Below, in pieces: positions 25,934 through 35,122 of a stretch of 64,000 nucleotides of DNA. This stretch comes from Mycolicibacterium aromaticivorans JS19b1 = JCM 16368 (GTDB lineage: Bacteria > Actinomycetota > Actinomycetes > Mycobacteriales > Mycobacteriaceae). The notes below the pieces were generated by a model. It made no database searches. It saw only the letters and a program-made list of their open reading frames with translations, and had not been told where the DNA came from. Both the position numbers and the translations under genes were made by a program. The stretch's first letter is position 1, and each line of letters begins with the position of its first letter. The stretch spans positions 2,790,001 to 2,854,000 of the forward strand of contig NZ_JALN02000001.1 in the NCBI RefSeq assembly GCF_000559085.1, read 5' to 3'.

Positions 25934-26563
25934 CTATTTGGTGCCGAACAGCCGATCGCCCGCGTCGCCGAGACCCGGCACGATGTAGCCCTGCTCGTCG
26001 AGTCCACGGTCCACCGCCGCGGTGTAGATCGGTACCTCCGGATGCGCGTCGTGCAGGACGGCGATCCCTTCGGGGCAGGTGAGCAGGCAGACGAATTTGA
26101 TGGACCGGGGCCGGAACTCCTTGAGGCGGTCCACCGCTGCCACCGCTGAGTTGCCGGTGGCCAGCATCGGGTCGACCACGACCACTTCGCGCTCGTGCAG
26201 GTCGCTGGGCATCTTGAAGTAATACTCAACGGCAACGCGGGTTTTCGGATCGCGGTACAACCCGATGTGTCCGATTCGCGCGCCGGGCACGACGGTCAGC
26301 ATCCCGTCCAGGATGCCGGTGCCGGCCCGCAGGATGGCGACGAATACCAGCTTCTTGCCGTCGATGACGGTGCCGGTGGTGGTCTCCAGTGGGGTCTCCA
26401 CCGCGATCTCGTGGGTCGGGGTGTCACGCAGTACCTCGTAGGCCAGCAGCGTGGCCATCTCGTTGGCCAGCCTGCGGAAAGTGTTGGTGGACGTGACCTT
26501 GCGCCGCATCAAGGTCAGCTTGTGCTGCACTAGCGGATGGTCGATGACGTGGACGTCGCGCAT
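25934..26563 (-). CDS. upp: Uracil phosphoribosyltransferase
   Basis: A 209-residue enzyme that makes UMP from uracil and PRPP. The PRPP loop [20 protein letters not shown] lies near residue 125, and the uracil-binding C-terminus [17 protein letters not shown] is intact. The ATG at the overlap with the URC4 gene gives the family start [16 protein letters not shown]; a longer open frame upstream is not homologous. The one-base-overlap arrangement (TGATG) couples it to URC4. In this operon the product is likely the first enzyme of uracil breakdown as well as a salvage enzyme. Confidence 0.95.
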   Translation of the reverse strand: MRDVHVIDHPLVQHKLTLMRRKVTSTNTFRRLANEMATLLAYEVLRDTPTHEIAVETPLETTTGTVIDGKKLVFVAILRAGTGILDGMLTVVPGARIGHIGLYRDPKTRVAVEYYFKMPSDLHEREVVVVDPMLATGNSAVAAVDRLKEFRPRSIKFVCLLTCPEGIAVLHDAHPEVPIYTAAVDRGLDEQGYIVPGLGDAGDRLFGTK

Positions 26564-27780
26564 CAGAACACTGTGCCATCGCTGACGATGGACAGCGGCG
26601 GGAGGCCACCGCGCAGCCGCCGGGCCAGTGCCCGGCCCGCCGCCCAGGTACCGCCCTCCAAGACTCGGGCCAGCGGCATCTGGTCGGCGTCGACGCCGAG
26701 CCGCCGGCGCACCAGGGGAGCTAGCTCGTCGAGCAGAGTGACGGTCAGCGCGCGCCATTCGACCACCAATTCGTCTGTGACGCTGACACTTCGAGCGGAA
26801 TCAGCGCGATCGCGCAAGCGGAGAACTCCGGTGTCCAGCAGTAGTCCGCCGTTGCGGTATTCGGGCAGCCCGGTCAGCTCGTCGAGATCGGTGACGGTGA
26901 TCCCGGCCCAGCCGAACGGCTCCAGCAACGAGTACGTGAGCCACTGCGAGAGTTTGTGAAACGGCATCCAGCCCGCCGTCAGGCCAGGACCGGCCAGCGC
27001 GGAGTGGCGCCAGCAATCCCCAAGCGGTTGGTCACCGATCCTGCTGCCGCCCGGCCAGATTGGTGCCAGCGAGTTCAGGACCGTGGACAGCAGCTCGGAC
27101 GCGCGCGCCGAGCTCCCGCCCACGGCGTCGACCAATCCGCCCGGGCGGCCCTCGGGGCCGAACACCTCCGGGTCCGCGGCGGTGACCGCACCCAGCCGGT
27201 GCAGGATCGCCACCCGGCCGTCGAGTCCGACGAGCGGGTTCGTGTCGTCGACCTGGAACGCGTCGGCCAGCTGCTGCTCGGTGAGCTCCGCCAACGCGGC
27301 GGCGTCGACCCGCAGCGGGTCGCCTGGGTCGGAGGAGAACAGCCCGGACGCGAAGGCGTGAAAGCTCGCCACCCCCAAGCCTTCCGAGCGGCTCAGCTGC
27401 AGCCCCGTCCCCGGTTCGGCATAGGACCAGGACGGGCCGGCGCCGGCGTCGAGCAGCACGCTGACCACGGTGAGGTCGACCAACGCCGTGGCGTCGGCAC
27501 CGCTGAGTAGCTCGGCCCTGCGATCGACACCGCCGGCCTCGAAATGGCGCCACCGGCTGTGGAAAGGGACCTGCAGATCCGGATAGTGGTGTCGGGTGAC
27601 GTCGGCGACCAGTTCGGCGGCCGAGTCCAGTGCATCGTCGTGCACGGTGAACCAGCGCGAGCCGTCGGCGCGAGCCCGCTCGGTCAACAATCCGGCCCGC
27701 TGACGCACGGCGCGAGTACTGCGCAATGCCGCGGTGGCGCCCGACGGGCTGTCGAGGTCGACCTCGATGGCGGCGGCCAT
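26563..27780 (-). CDS. URC4/DUF1688 family protein (uracil catabolism)
   Basis: A 405-residue cytoplasmic protein of the DUF1688 (Urg3/URC4) family. Recognisable segments include the start [34 protein letters not shown] near residue 75, and [14 protein letters not shown] ([13 protein letters not shown]) with [18 protein letters not shown] near 270. In the yeast Lachancea kluyveri URC4 is essential for the URC pathway of uracil degradation, but its reaction has not been settled as far as I know. It overlaps both neighbours by one base, indicating tight coupling. The cluster URC1-URC4-UPRT strongly supports the call. Confidence 0.9.
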   Translation of the reverse strand: MAAAIEVDLDSPSGATAALRSTRAVRQRAGLLTERARADGSRWFTVHDDALDSAAELVADVTRHHYPDLQVPFHSRWRHFEAGGVDRRAELLSGADATALVDLTVVSVLLDAGAGPSWSYAEPGTGLQLSRSEGLGVASFHAFASGLFSSDPGDPLRVDAAALAELTEQQLADAFQVDDTNPLVGLDGRVAILHRLGAVTAADPEVFGPEGRPGGLVDAVGGSSARASELLSTVLNSLAPIWPGGSRIGDQPLGDCWRHSALAGPGLTAGWMPFHKLSQWLTYSLLEPFGWAGITVTDLDELTGLPEYRNGGLLLDTGVLRLRDRADSARSVSVTDELVVEWRALTVTLLDELAPLVRRRLGVDADQMPLARVLEGGTWAAGRALARRLRGGLPPLSIVSDGTVF

Positions 27781-29054
27781 CAGTGCTCCAGCCCGCGACC
27801 CTTGGCCTTCTTCAATTCGGCGGCATCGGGGACCGGGCCGGGCGTGAAATAACCCGCGGCCATCTTGGCGTCGATCTCCACCCGGGCGTCGGCCGGGATC
27901 AGCTCGTCGGGGATGTTGACCCGCTCGCCGACCTCGATCCCGGAGCCCACGATCGCGTCGTACTTCATGTTGCTCATCGACACCAGGCGGTGGATCTTCT
28001 GGATGCCCAGCCAGTGCAGCACATCGGGCATCAACTCCTGGAACCGCATATCTTGAACTCCCGCAACGCATTCGGTGCGGGCAAAGTATGCCTCGGCGGT
28101 GTCGCCGCCTTGCTGGCGCTTGCGGGCGTTGTAGACCAGGAACTTGGTCACCTCGCCGAGCGCGCGGCCTTCCTTGCGGGAGTAGGCGACCAGCCCGACG
28201 CCGCCGCGCTGTGCGCCGAGGATGCACTCCTCGATCGCGTGCGTCAGATACGGCCGGCAGGTACAGATGTCGGAGCCGAACACATCGGAGCCATTGCATT
28301 CGTCGTGGACCCGGGCCGTCAGCTCCACCGACGGGTCGGCGAGATCGTGGGGGTTGCCGAAGATGTAGAGGGTCTGGCCGCCGATGGGGGGAAGGAAGAC
28401 CTCGAGGTCGCTGCGCGTGACCAGCTCGGGATACATGCCCCCGGTCTCTTCGAACAGGACCCGGCGAAGATGCGCCTCGCTGCACTCGAAACGCTCGGCG
28501 ACACCGGGCAGATACCAGACCGGCTCGATCGCGGCCTTGGTCACCAGCGCAGCGCCGCCGGGCAGCAAGAATCGGCCGTCGGGGACCAGCCGCCCCTTGT
28601 CGATGGCGTCGGCGATCTCCGGAAGTATCACGTGAGCTTTGGTCACCGCGATGGTCGGGCGGATGTCGTGGCCCGCGGCCAGTTCGGCGGCGAACGCATC
28701 GGCCACCATCGCCCCCCACGGGTCCAGGCTGACGATCGCCTCGGGACGGCTCCACTGCGGATACGGGCCGATGCTGTCGGTGGGCGCGGTGTTGGTCAGG
28801 TCCGCCCGATGCTCACGCGACAGCGCACCGGCCGCCACCGCCAGCGCGCGATACACGCTGTAGGAACCGCTATGGGTACCAACGACGTTGCGGTGTCTGC
28901 GGGTGCTGGTGGTGCCGATCAGCGGACCGCGCTCGCCGGGGGTGGCCGCGCCCCACGTGATCGGCAGGGCGTCGTCGGCGCCATGATGCGATGTCAGCCG
29001 GATGTGACCGGGCTGGCCCCTCGGCGCGGCCGGCGACGGCGCTTCGGCGGACAT
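27780..29054 (-). CDS. URC1-like GTP cyclohydrolase II homologue
   Basis: A 424-residue protein with a C-terminal GTP-cyclohydrolase-II-like domain. The zinc site is complete (CNGSDVFGSDICTC, the C-x10-C-x-C pattern), preceded by VELTARVHDE and followed by LVAYSRKEGRALGEVTKFL. The N-terminal 200 residues are the extension typical of URC1, absent from riboflavin RibA. In the URC pathway this enzyme is thought to open the uracil ring of a ribosylated intermediate. GGAAGGAG lies eight bases before the ATG. It is first of the three-gene operon. Confidence 0.9.
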   Translation of the reverse strand: MSAEAPSPAAPRGQPGHIRLTSHHGADDALPITWGAATPGERGPLIGTTSTRRHRNVVGTHSGSYSVYRALAVAAGALSREHRADLTNTAPTDSIGPYPQWSRPEAIVSLDPWGAMVADAFAAELAAGHDIRPTIAVTKAHVILPEIADAIDKGRLVPDGRFLLPGGAALVTKAAIEPVWYLPGVAERFECSEAHLRRVLFEETGGMYPELVTRSDLEVFLPPIGGQTLYIFGNPHDLADPSVELTARVHDECNGSDVFGSDICTCRPYLTHAIEECILGAQRGGVGLVAYSRKEGRALGEVTKFLVYNARKRQQGGDTAEAYFARTECVAGVQDMRFQELMPDVLHWLGIQKIHRLVSMSNMKYDAIVGSGIEVGERVNIPDELIPADARVEIDAKMAAGYFTPGPVPDAAELKKAKGRGLEH

Positions 29055-29140
29055 GTGCGCTCCTTCCGCAAGACGCCAGCCTAGCCACCATCCCCACTTT
29101 CTGCCGAACGTCACGCCGGGCGTCCAGAGGTTGGCGCCGC

Positions 29141-29788
29141 TCACATCCCGAAACGGGTGCGCCGCACTGCCGCGACGGCGTCCGGCGGTCCGAGGATGTC
29201 GACGCGTGCCGCGTCCTGGCGGCCGAACAGGTACAGCAGGAGCTCGCCGGGTGGGCCGCTGAGCTCAACGACGGGGTCGCCCGTCCGGGCGCGGCAGCGT
29301 TGCGCACCCCACACCACGTCCACCCCGACGCCGCGCACCCGGCGGCTCAGATACCGGTTGCCGCGCTCGACATTTCGCCACAGCGCTGCCTGCAGGTCGA
29401 CGGGCAGGTCCTCGCGAGCACCCAGGCCGTTGGCGCGCCGGACGTCCTCGTGGTGGACGAAGAACTCGTTGAGGCTGGGGAAGTCGCGCACCCAACCCAG
29501 CCGGAAGAAGCCGAAGGGTGGACCGGACCGCAGCCGGTCCACCAGCCAGCCGAACTCCCGGCGCTCGGACATTGCCGCGGTGCGCCGCTCGGCGAACCGT
29601 GCCGGCGGCCCGGGAAGAACCAGGCAGGGTGCGGCAATCGGATCGCGCTCGCGCAGCAGCAGGTGGGCGGCGAGGTGCCTGGACGTGAACCCGTCGAGCA
29701 AGGTGGGCGCGTCCGGCCCGAGGCGTTCGAAGAGGTCGCACAGCGCCACCCGCTCGCGCGCGTCGAACGGCGGGTCAGCGCTCGGCAT
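29141..29788 (-). CDS. TIGR03085 family protein (mycothiol-transferase-like fold)
   Basis: A 215-residue protein of the DinB/maleylpyruvate-isomerase-like superfamily, subfamily TIGR03085. It starts with FDARERVALCDLFERLGPDAPTLLDGF and has the conserved HLAAHLLLRERDP near residue 43, LNEFFVHHEDVRRANG near 110 and a C-terminal sterol-carrier-like part. The HxxxH-type histidines suggest metal binding, and members often use mycothiol. The specific reaction is unknown. It is transcribed alone or with the alcohol dehydrogenase, 84 bases apart on the same strand. Confidence 0.85.
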   Translation of the reverse strand: MPSADPPFDARERVALCDLFERLGPDAPTLLDGFTSRHLAAHLLLRERDPIAAPCLVLPGPPARFAERRTAAMSERREFGWLVDRLRSGPPFGFFRLGWVRDFPSLNEFFVHHEDVRRANGLGAREDLPVDLQAALWRNVERGNRYLSRRVRGVGVDVVWGAQRCRARTGDPVVELSGPPGELLLYLFGRQDAARVDILGPPDAVAAVRRTRFGM

Positions 29789-29872
29789 GACCCATCACAC
29801 CGAACGTCACACCAGAGTCGCCTTCGACGCCAGGCGTGACGCTGGGGTGACGATCGGCACGTGCGGCGTCGC

Positions 29873-30913
29873 TCACGGTTGTACGAGCACCCTGATCGGA
29901 TTGCCTTCGGCCTGGTCGAGGATGCGGATGCCGTCGGCGATGTCCTCGAGCGGGATGATCTGGCTGATCGAGCGCGACAGATCCAGCCGGCCACGGGACA
30001 CCAGCTGAGCCAGCGTCTCGATGTCCTTGTTGTGGTAGCCGAGATGCCCGAGCGCCTGGCGTCGGGTCAGACCGAACATCGACGTCGGCCCGACGGTGGG
30101 GGATTCGGCGCTCATGCCGACCCCCACCAGCCGGCCACCGCCGGTCAGCGAGTTCAACGCCTGCTCGAAAGTCACCTTCAGCCCGACGGCGTCGAACGCG
30201 ACATCGAGTCCGCGTCCGCCGGTCGCTTGCGCCAACTTGTCGGCGAAATCCGGGTCACGCGAATCGAATGCGTAATCAGCGCCGAGTTCCAGCGCGCGGT
30301 CGCGAACCGCAGGGTTGAGGTCGACCGCGACGATCGGAACCGCTCCGACCAGCCGCGCCAGTTGGACGATGTGCGTGCCGACACCGCCGACACCCCACAC
30401 GCCGACCGATTCGCCGATGACGACCTTGCCGGTGTTGACCACCGCGCCGAACGGGGTGGACACCGCGTCTGCGAGGATCGCGGCCTGCTCCAGCGGCACG
30501 TTGTCCGGAACGCGGGTCAGCCCCGCTGCTTGCGCGACGGTGTATTCGGCCCAGGCGCCGTCATAGGCGAACGCCATGAGTTGCATCCGTAGACAGGTGG
30601 CCATGTCCCCGCGCCGGCAGTTGACGCACTGTCCGCAGGGCCGGCCCGCGGCGACGACCACCCGGTCACCCTCGGACCACCCGGTGACGCCGCGCCCGAC
30701 CTTGGCGATGGTCCCGGATGCCTCGTGTCCCTGAATCACCACCGGCCGCTGGGCGGGGAAGGTGCCGTTGATCAGGCTGAGGTCGGAATGGCAGATGCCG
30801 CAGAACGCCACTTTGACCAGAACTTCACCCTCACCTGGATCGGGGATCGGGACATCCTCCAGCACAACGGTTTTGGTGTCGGCGTAGAAGCGCTCCGCGC
30901 GCATGGTGCCCAT
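29873..30913 (-). CDS. Zinc-dependent alcohol dehydrogenase
   Basis: A 346-residue MDR-family dehydrogenase. Catalytic zinc ligands are in GICHSD and GHEASG, and the structural zinc site is complete in CGQCVNCRRGDMATC near residue 100. The coenzyme motif GVGGVGTHIVQLA lies near 173 and an aspartate after it (VAVDLN) suggests NAD. The ATG follows AGGAGG by five bases, which decides the start; an open frame extends far upstream without homology. The substrate is likely a primary alcohol, but the specificity is not visible. Confidence 0.92.
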   Translation of the reverse strand: MGTMRAERFYADTKTVVLEDVPIPDPGEGEVLVKVAFCGICHSDLSLINGTFPAQRPVVIQGHEASGTIAKVGRGVTGWSEGDRVVVAAGRPCGQCVNCRRGDMATCLRMQLMAFAYDGAWAEYTVAQAAGLTRVPDNVPLEQAAILADAVSTPFGAVVNTGKVVIGESVGVWGVGGVGTHIVQLARLVGAVPIVAVDLNPAVRDRALELGADYAFDSRDPDFADKLAQATGGRGLDVAFDAVGLKVTFEQALNSLTGGGRLVGVGMSAESPTVGPTSMFGLTRRQALGHLGYHNKDIETLAQLVSRGRLDLSRSISQIIPLEDIADGIRILDQAEGNPIRVLVQP

Positions 30914-30982
30914 GGTGTCCTCCTGAGGTCGAAAGACAAACGTACGCCCGGTGTCGCCCGGATCAGGCCTAGAGTGGGGAAT

Positions 30983-31438
30983 ATGTCGCCCAAGATCGCC
31001 ACCGCCGACTCCGTGGACCTCGACGCGCTGCTCGAGTTCGTCCGACCCCGTCACCGCATGGTGCTGACCACCTTCCGCGCCGATTGTTCGCTGCAGAGTT
31101 CCCCGGTGACCGGCGGCGTGGACGAGCAGGGCCGCCTGGTGATCGCCAGCTATCCGCGTCGCGCCAAGTCGGTGAACATCCGCCGCACCGGGCGCGCCAG
31201 TGTGGTGGTGCTCTCCGACGAGTTCAACGACGCCTACGTGCAGATCGACGGGCCCGCCGAGGTGATCGACCTGCCCGACGCCGTGGAGCCGCTGGTCGAC
31301 TACTTCCGCGCGGTCGCGGGGGAGCACCCGGATTGGGACGAGTATCGGGAAGCGATGGTCAAGCAGGGCAAGTGCCTGATCCGGGTCACTCCGCAGCGCT
31401 GGGGTCCGGTGGCGACGGGTGGGTTCCCGCCGTCGTGA
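30983..31438 (+). CDS. PPOX-class (F420/FMN-dependent) protein
   Basis: A 151-residue split-barrel protein of the pyridoxamine-oxidase-like family, probably the F420-binding TIGR03618-like group. It has LTTFRADCSLQSSPVTGGVDEQGRLVIAS in the first strands and KSVNIRRTGRASVVVLSDEF, the usual cofactor-binding stretch. A TAGAGT box seven bases before the ATG indicates leaderless transcription. The end overlaps the convergent ferredoxin-like gene by 53 bases. Cofactor and substrate are unknown; mycobacteria have many paralogues that reduce varied compounds. Confidence 0.86.
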   Translation: MSPKIATADSVDLDALLEFVRPRHRMVLTTFRADCSLQSSPVTGGVDEQGRLVIASYPRRAKSVNIRRTGRASVVVLSDEFNDAYVQIDGPAEVIDLPDAVEPLVDYFRAVAGEHPDWDEYREAMVKQGKCLIRVTPQRWGPVATGGFPPS

Positions 31439-32309
31439 GCGAGGCCAGTGTGTAGAGCCGCACCCGGCCCGGCACGGTGGCGTGGCATTGCGACAGCAGT
31501 GGCTCCGAGAGCTCCTCGTTGAGCACCACCTCGACCGGGGCGGGGTCGGCGTCGAGCACCACCCGGATGGTGCCGTCACCCGGCTCGACACTCAACGGCG
31601 GGAAGGCGGCGATGCGGTCGTCGCCGAACTCCTCGCGGGCGAAATGCTGTGCGGCCTGGACAGCGTGGGGAAGCGACGTGCGTCCGCGCAGGTACCGGTT
31701 GTCCAGCCGACCGTCCAGGTAACGGCTCACCAGCTCGGCCGCGTCGGCCTGGTCCACCCGCCCGTAACACAGCCCCGTGGGCAGCACCAGCATGGTCGCC
31801 GCGAACCGATCACCGCCCAGATGGGAGCACTCCCAGGCTAATTCGGGATACGCAGCCGAGATCGCCGAAGCAGCCGACCGGCCGCGCACCGCGCAGCACA
31901 TGTCGTGGCGGCCGTGGGCGCAGACCGCGACGAGCGGGTCGGTCGCGGCGGTGCCGTCGGATCCATCCAGTGCGATGTCGAGGTACTCGCGCGGATCGGT
32001 GACCTCGCCGCCGTGCAACACTTCGCCTCCGACGGCGCACTGCGCGATGAACCAGCGCCACCGTGGCGTGGCCTTCCGGCGGCCGTGCTTGCGGATCGCC
32101 GCGATCCGCATGCCCGCTGCCTCTGCGCGCCGCACGACGGCCAGCCCCAGCTGCGGGTCGATACAGGCAGGCGAGTCCAGGAACGCCGAACGTCCCCAGC
32201 CACCTGCCAATTCGAGCAGCAGCCACGATGTACCCGCCGACGCCGTCCCGTACATCGGGTCGTTGCGGGCCAGCGACTGGTCGCTGCAGCCCTGCCCGGC
32301 TCTGCTCAT
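31386..32309 (-). CDS. Sucrase/ferredoxin-like (thioredoxin-fold 2Fe-2S) protein
   Basis: A 307-residue protein of the sucrase/ferredoxin-like (Apd1-type) family. Candidate cluster ligands are the cysteines in VCAHGRHDMCCAVRG (130, 138, 139) and the histidine in CSHLGGDRFAATM. The family is related to thioredoxin-like ferredoxins and is thought to bind a 2Fe-2S cluster. It overlaps the JmjC-like gene by four bases, so it is the last gene of the peptide operon and could supply electrons to the oxygenase or keep its iron reduced. That role is an inference from context. Confidence 0.87.
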   Translation of the reverse strand: MSRAGQGCSDQSLARNDPMYGTASAGTSWLLLELAGGWGRSAFLDSPACIDPQLGLAVVRRAEAAGMRIAAIRKHGRRKATPRWRWFIAQCAVGGEVLHGGEVTDPREYLDIALDGSDGTAATDPLVAVCAHGRHDMCCAVRGRSAASAISAAYPELAWECSHLGGDRFAATMLVLPTGLCYGRVDQADAAELVSRYLDGRLDNRYLRGRTSLPHAVQAAQHFAREEFGDDRIAAFPPLSVEPGDGTIRVVLDADPAPVEVVLNEELSEPLLSQCHATVPGRVRLYTLASLTTAGTHPSPPDPSAAE

Positions 32310-33517
32310 CGGGAAGGTGACGGGACGACGACTGCTTCCCTGAGCAGGCGCCGGATCAGAACCGCACCGTCAGCGGGATCGAGCCCCGGTAGGGCGGCGG
32401 CCCGCACCACCCCGCCGCGGTGCAGTGCGCGCAGCGCCTCGGCGCAGGATATGGGGAACGTAATGGTCCGGTCGGGAAGCTGCAGCGCAACCCGGCCGCC
32501 TTCGGAACTGTTCAGGCGGGCCGTCAAGCCGCGGCGCCAGCACACGTCGACCTCGGCGTCGGCGGCGGCGGACAGCGTGGCCAACGGCCGGACCGCGACG
32601 GGTCGGGTCAGTCCGGCGTGCCGGTCGGACAGTCGCGCGGCCGCGCCGGTGCTCAGGGCTGCCGCGTTGTCCCGTAGTGCCGCTACCACCTCGGCCATCA
32701 CCTTGGTGACCGTGGCGACCGTCTCGTCGTGATCGGCGGCCGCGATACCCATCGGCAGGGATCGGCGGAACGCCTCGACGGTGGACAGTTCGTCGAGCAC
32801 CGCGCGAGCCACGTCGAGACAGGTGGTGGCCGAGACACCGATGGTCAGGTGAATCGATGTGGTGTCGAGCGCCTGCGCCGCGTGCAGCCAGCCTCTGGGC
32901 AGGTACAGGGCGTCTCCGGCGTTCAGCACCGTGTCGATCACCGGCTCGCCGCGGACCCGTTCGCCGATTGCCGCCCGGTGCTGAGTCCACGGCTGGGACG
33001 GCAGCGGATGGGCGTGCACCGGTTCGTGCACCACCCAGCGCTTCTGTCCGGATACCTGCAGTACGAAGACGTCGTGCACGTCGTAATGCGGGTCGAAACC
33101 ACGGTTGCCCGGCGGCGTGATGTAGGCATTCGCTTGCGCGGGATGTCCGAGATCGTCGACGGCGTCGCGGACAAAGTCGATCAGCGGCGGCCACAGCCGG
33201 TGCAGACCTTGGAGAACAATCGTTGCGCCTGAGGCGATTTCGGCGAGAACCTTCGCCGAGTCGACCTGATCGGCGATCTCTGCGCCGAACCCGGCCGAGC
33301 CGAGGTAGCAGTCCTTGGCGAGGATCTCGCCATCGCGAGCCAACCTGATGAACGGCGCTCTTATGCCGCGCTCGGCAATCAACTCGTCGACCGCCCCGGG
33401 AGACAGCAGGTCGCTGAAATCCCGGGGCAGGTCGACGGCTGTGCTGAGAAGCGGCCTGCGGCCCCAGTACTGTTCGGCGAACGTCCGCGCGTCGACCGCA
33501 CTGCAGCGGCTCAGCAT
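32306..33517 (-). CDS. JmjC/cupin-4 2-oxoglutarate oxygenase-like protein
   Basis: A 403-residue protein of the ROXA/MINA/NO66-like JmjC group. The iron ligands are HYD (His144, Asp146) and the distal His212 in RGWLHAA, with a double-stranded beta-helix between them (VFVLQVSGQKRWVV; NAGDALYLPRGW). A C-terminal winged-helix-like part follows, as in ribosomal oxygenases that hydroxylate arginine or histidine of ribosomal proteins. Here it lies 11 bases after a 61-codon repeat-peptide gene, which is the obvious candidate substrate. It overlaps the ferredoxin-like gene, so oxygenase and electron carrier are coupled. Confidence 0.9.
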   Translation of the reverse strand: MLSRCSAVDARTFAEQYWGRRPLLSTAVDLPRDFSDLLSPGAVDELIAERGIRAPFIRLARDGEILAKDCYLGSAGFGAEIADQVDSAKVLAEIASGATIVLQGLHRLWPPLIDFVRDAVDDLGHPAQANAYITPPGNRGFDPHYDVHDVFVLQVSGQKRWVVHEPVHAHPLPSQPWTQHRAAIGERVRGEPVIDTVLNAGDALYLPRGWLHAAQALDTTSIHLTIGVSATTCLDVARAVLDELSTVEAFRRSLPMGIAAADHDETVATVTKVMAEVVAALRDNAAALSTGAAARLSDRHAGLTRPVAVRPLATLSAAADAEVDVCWRRGLTARLNSSEGGRVALQLPDRTITFPISCAEALRALHRGGVVRAAALPGLDPADGAVLIRRLLREAVVVPSPSR

Positions 33518-33528
33518 GGAATCGCCGG

Positions 33529-33714
33529 TCAGGCTGAGCCGTCGGCGCCGCCGTCGTGGCCCTCTGGGTTCGAGCCACCGTCGGCGGGACCCTCACCACC
33601 ACCGCCGGCTGTTCCGTCGGCACCACCGTCGTGGCCTTCGGGATTGGACCCACCGTCGGCGGTGCCTTCGCCGCCCGGGGTGGAGGTCGTGATGTCGTCG
33701 TCGTCGAGCGCCAT
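33529..33714 (-). CDS. Acidic Gly-rich peptide with two 23-residue repeats (candidate RiPP precursor)
   Basis: A 61-residue peptide with a leader-like start MALDDDDITTSTP, then two copies of GGEGxADGGSNPEGHDGG continuing ADGxA (residues 14-36 and 39-61). The repeats differ only at two residues (Thr/Pro and Thr/Ser), yet their DNA differs at 14 of 69 bases, 12 of them silent, showing selection on the amino-acid sequence. GAAAGGA lies six bases before the ATG. It has no cysteine, aromatic residue or signal peptide. Its position right before the JmjC-like oxygenase gene suggests it is modified at Asn, Asp or His. A structural or regulatory role is possible. Confidence 0.75.
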   Translation of the reverse strand: MALDDDDITTSTPGGEGTADGGSNPEGHDGGADGTAGGGGEGPADGGSNPEGHDGGADGSA

Positions 33715-33943
33715 GAAAGATCCTTTCTCGAACCGCAAAAGCGCGGCGCAGTGTGATGCAGGGCTAGGTGCGAACGGAGTTGCCGCACCGACACTGAATG
33801 AAACCGGCGGAAGCGAGTGGATGTGTCCGAGTGGCCGCGGCATTTGGGTTTTGCCCGGCCGTCCGCGCTCGTCACTCCGCGCTGTGTTTGAGGACGTACC
33901 GAACGGGCATGCGGGCACCTGACCCCAAGTGGAGGAGGATTCC

Positions 33944-35122
33944 ATGCGCGCAGTGACCTGGCACGGCCGCCGCAACGTCTCGGTCGACACCGTCCCCGAT
34001 CCGCAGATCAAGGAGCCGACCGACGCGATCATCCGCGTCACCAGCACCAACATCTGCGGCTCCGACCTGCATCTGTATGAGGTGCTCGGCGCTTTCATGT
34101 CGCCGGGGGACATCCTCGGCCACGAGGCCATGGGTGTGGTCGAAGAGGTCGGCGACCAGGTCTCCGAAATCAAAGTCGGTGACCGCGTGGTGATTCCGTT
34201 CAACATCTCGTGTGGTCACTGCTTCATGTGCGGGCAGGGCCTGCAAAGCCAGTGTGAGACAACGCAAAACCGGGATCAGGGTACCGGTGCGGCGTTGTTC
34301 GGCTACTCCAAACTGTACGGCGAAGTGGCCGGCGGCCAGGCTGAGTATCTTCGGGTACCGCAAGCCAATTACACCCACATCAAGGTCCCGGTCGGCGGCT
34401 CCGACGACCGCTACGTGTATCTGTCCGACGTCTTGCCCACCGCCTGGCAAGGTTTGGAGTACGCGGACGTGCCGGACGGCGGCGCCCTGGTGGTACTCGG
34501 ACTGGGACCGATCGGGTCGATGGCGTGCCGGATGGCCGCCCACCGCAACCGGCACCGGGTGATCGGCATCGACCTGGTGTCCGATCGGCTGGAGCGGGCC
34601 CGCCCCTACTGCGAGGAGGTCATCGACCTTCGCGAGGGTGATGTGGTGGAACGCGTGCTGGATCTGACCGACGGCCGCGGCGCCGACTCCGTCATCGACG
34701 CCGTCGGGATGGAGGCACACGGGTCGCCTGTGGCCGAGTTCGCGCAGACCGCAGCGGGATACCTGCCATCACCGTTGGGGCGGGCGGTCATGCGTAGCGC
34801 CGGAATGGATCGGCTGGCGGCGCTGCACACCGCGATCGCGGTGGTTCGCCGAGGCGGGACGGTGTCGCTGTCGGGTGTCTACGGCGGTGCCGCGGATCCG
34901 ATGAACCTGATGGTGATGTTCGACAAGCAGATTCAGCTCCGGATGGGCCAGGCCAACGTCAAGCGCTGGATCCCCGACATCATGCCACTGCTCACCGATG
35001 ACGATCCGCTGGGCGTGGACACCTTCGCCACCCATCGGCTTGCGCTGTCGGACGCTCCGAAGGCTTACGAGACCTTCCAGAAGAAGGCCGACGGTATGTT
35101 CAAAGTGGTTCTCAAACCGTAG
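33944..35122 (+). CDS. Zinc-dependent dehydrogenase, formaldehyde-dehydrogenase-like
   Basis: A 392-residue MDR-family enzyme with catalytic zinc motifs (NICGSDLH, ILGHEAMGVVEEVG) and a structural site in NISCGHCFMCGQGLQSQC. An insertion between the catalytic and coenzyme domains (GYSKLYGEVAGGQAEYLRVPQANY) and the motif VLGLGPIGSMA near 190 fit the glutathione-independent formaldehyde dehydrogenase group. The perfect GGAGGAGG ribosome site decides the start. It is divergent from the peptide operon, 229 bases apart, and its 3' end overlaps the TetR gene by 11 bases. The substrate is uncertain. Confidence 0.9.
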   Translation: MRAVTWHGRRNVSVDTVPDPQIKEPTDAIIRVTSTNICGSDLHLYEVLGAFMSPGDILGHEAMGVVEEVGDQVSEIKVGDRVVIPFNISCGHCFMCGQGLQSQCETTQNRDQGTGAALFGYSKLYGEVAGGQAEYLRVPQANYTHIKVPVGGSDDRYVYLSDVLPTAWQGLEYADVPDGGALVVLGLGPIGSMACRMAAHRNRHRVIGIDLVSDRLERARPYCEEVIDLREGDVVERVLDLTDGRGADSVIDAVGMEAHGSPVAEFAQTAAGYLPSPLGRAVMRSAGMDRLAALHTAIAVVRRGGTVSLSGVYGGAADPMNLMVMFDKQIQLRMGQANVKRWIPDIMPLLTDDDPLGVDTFATHRLALSDAPKAYETFQKKADGMFKVVLKP

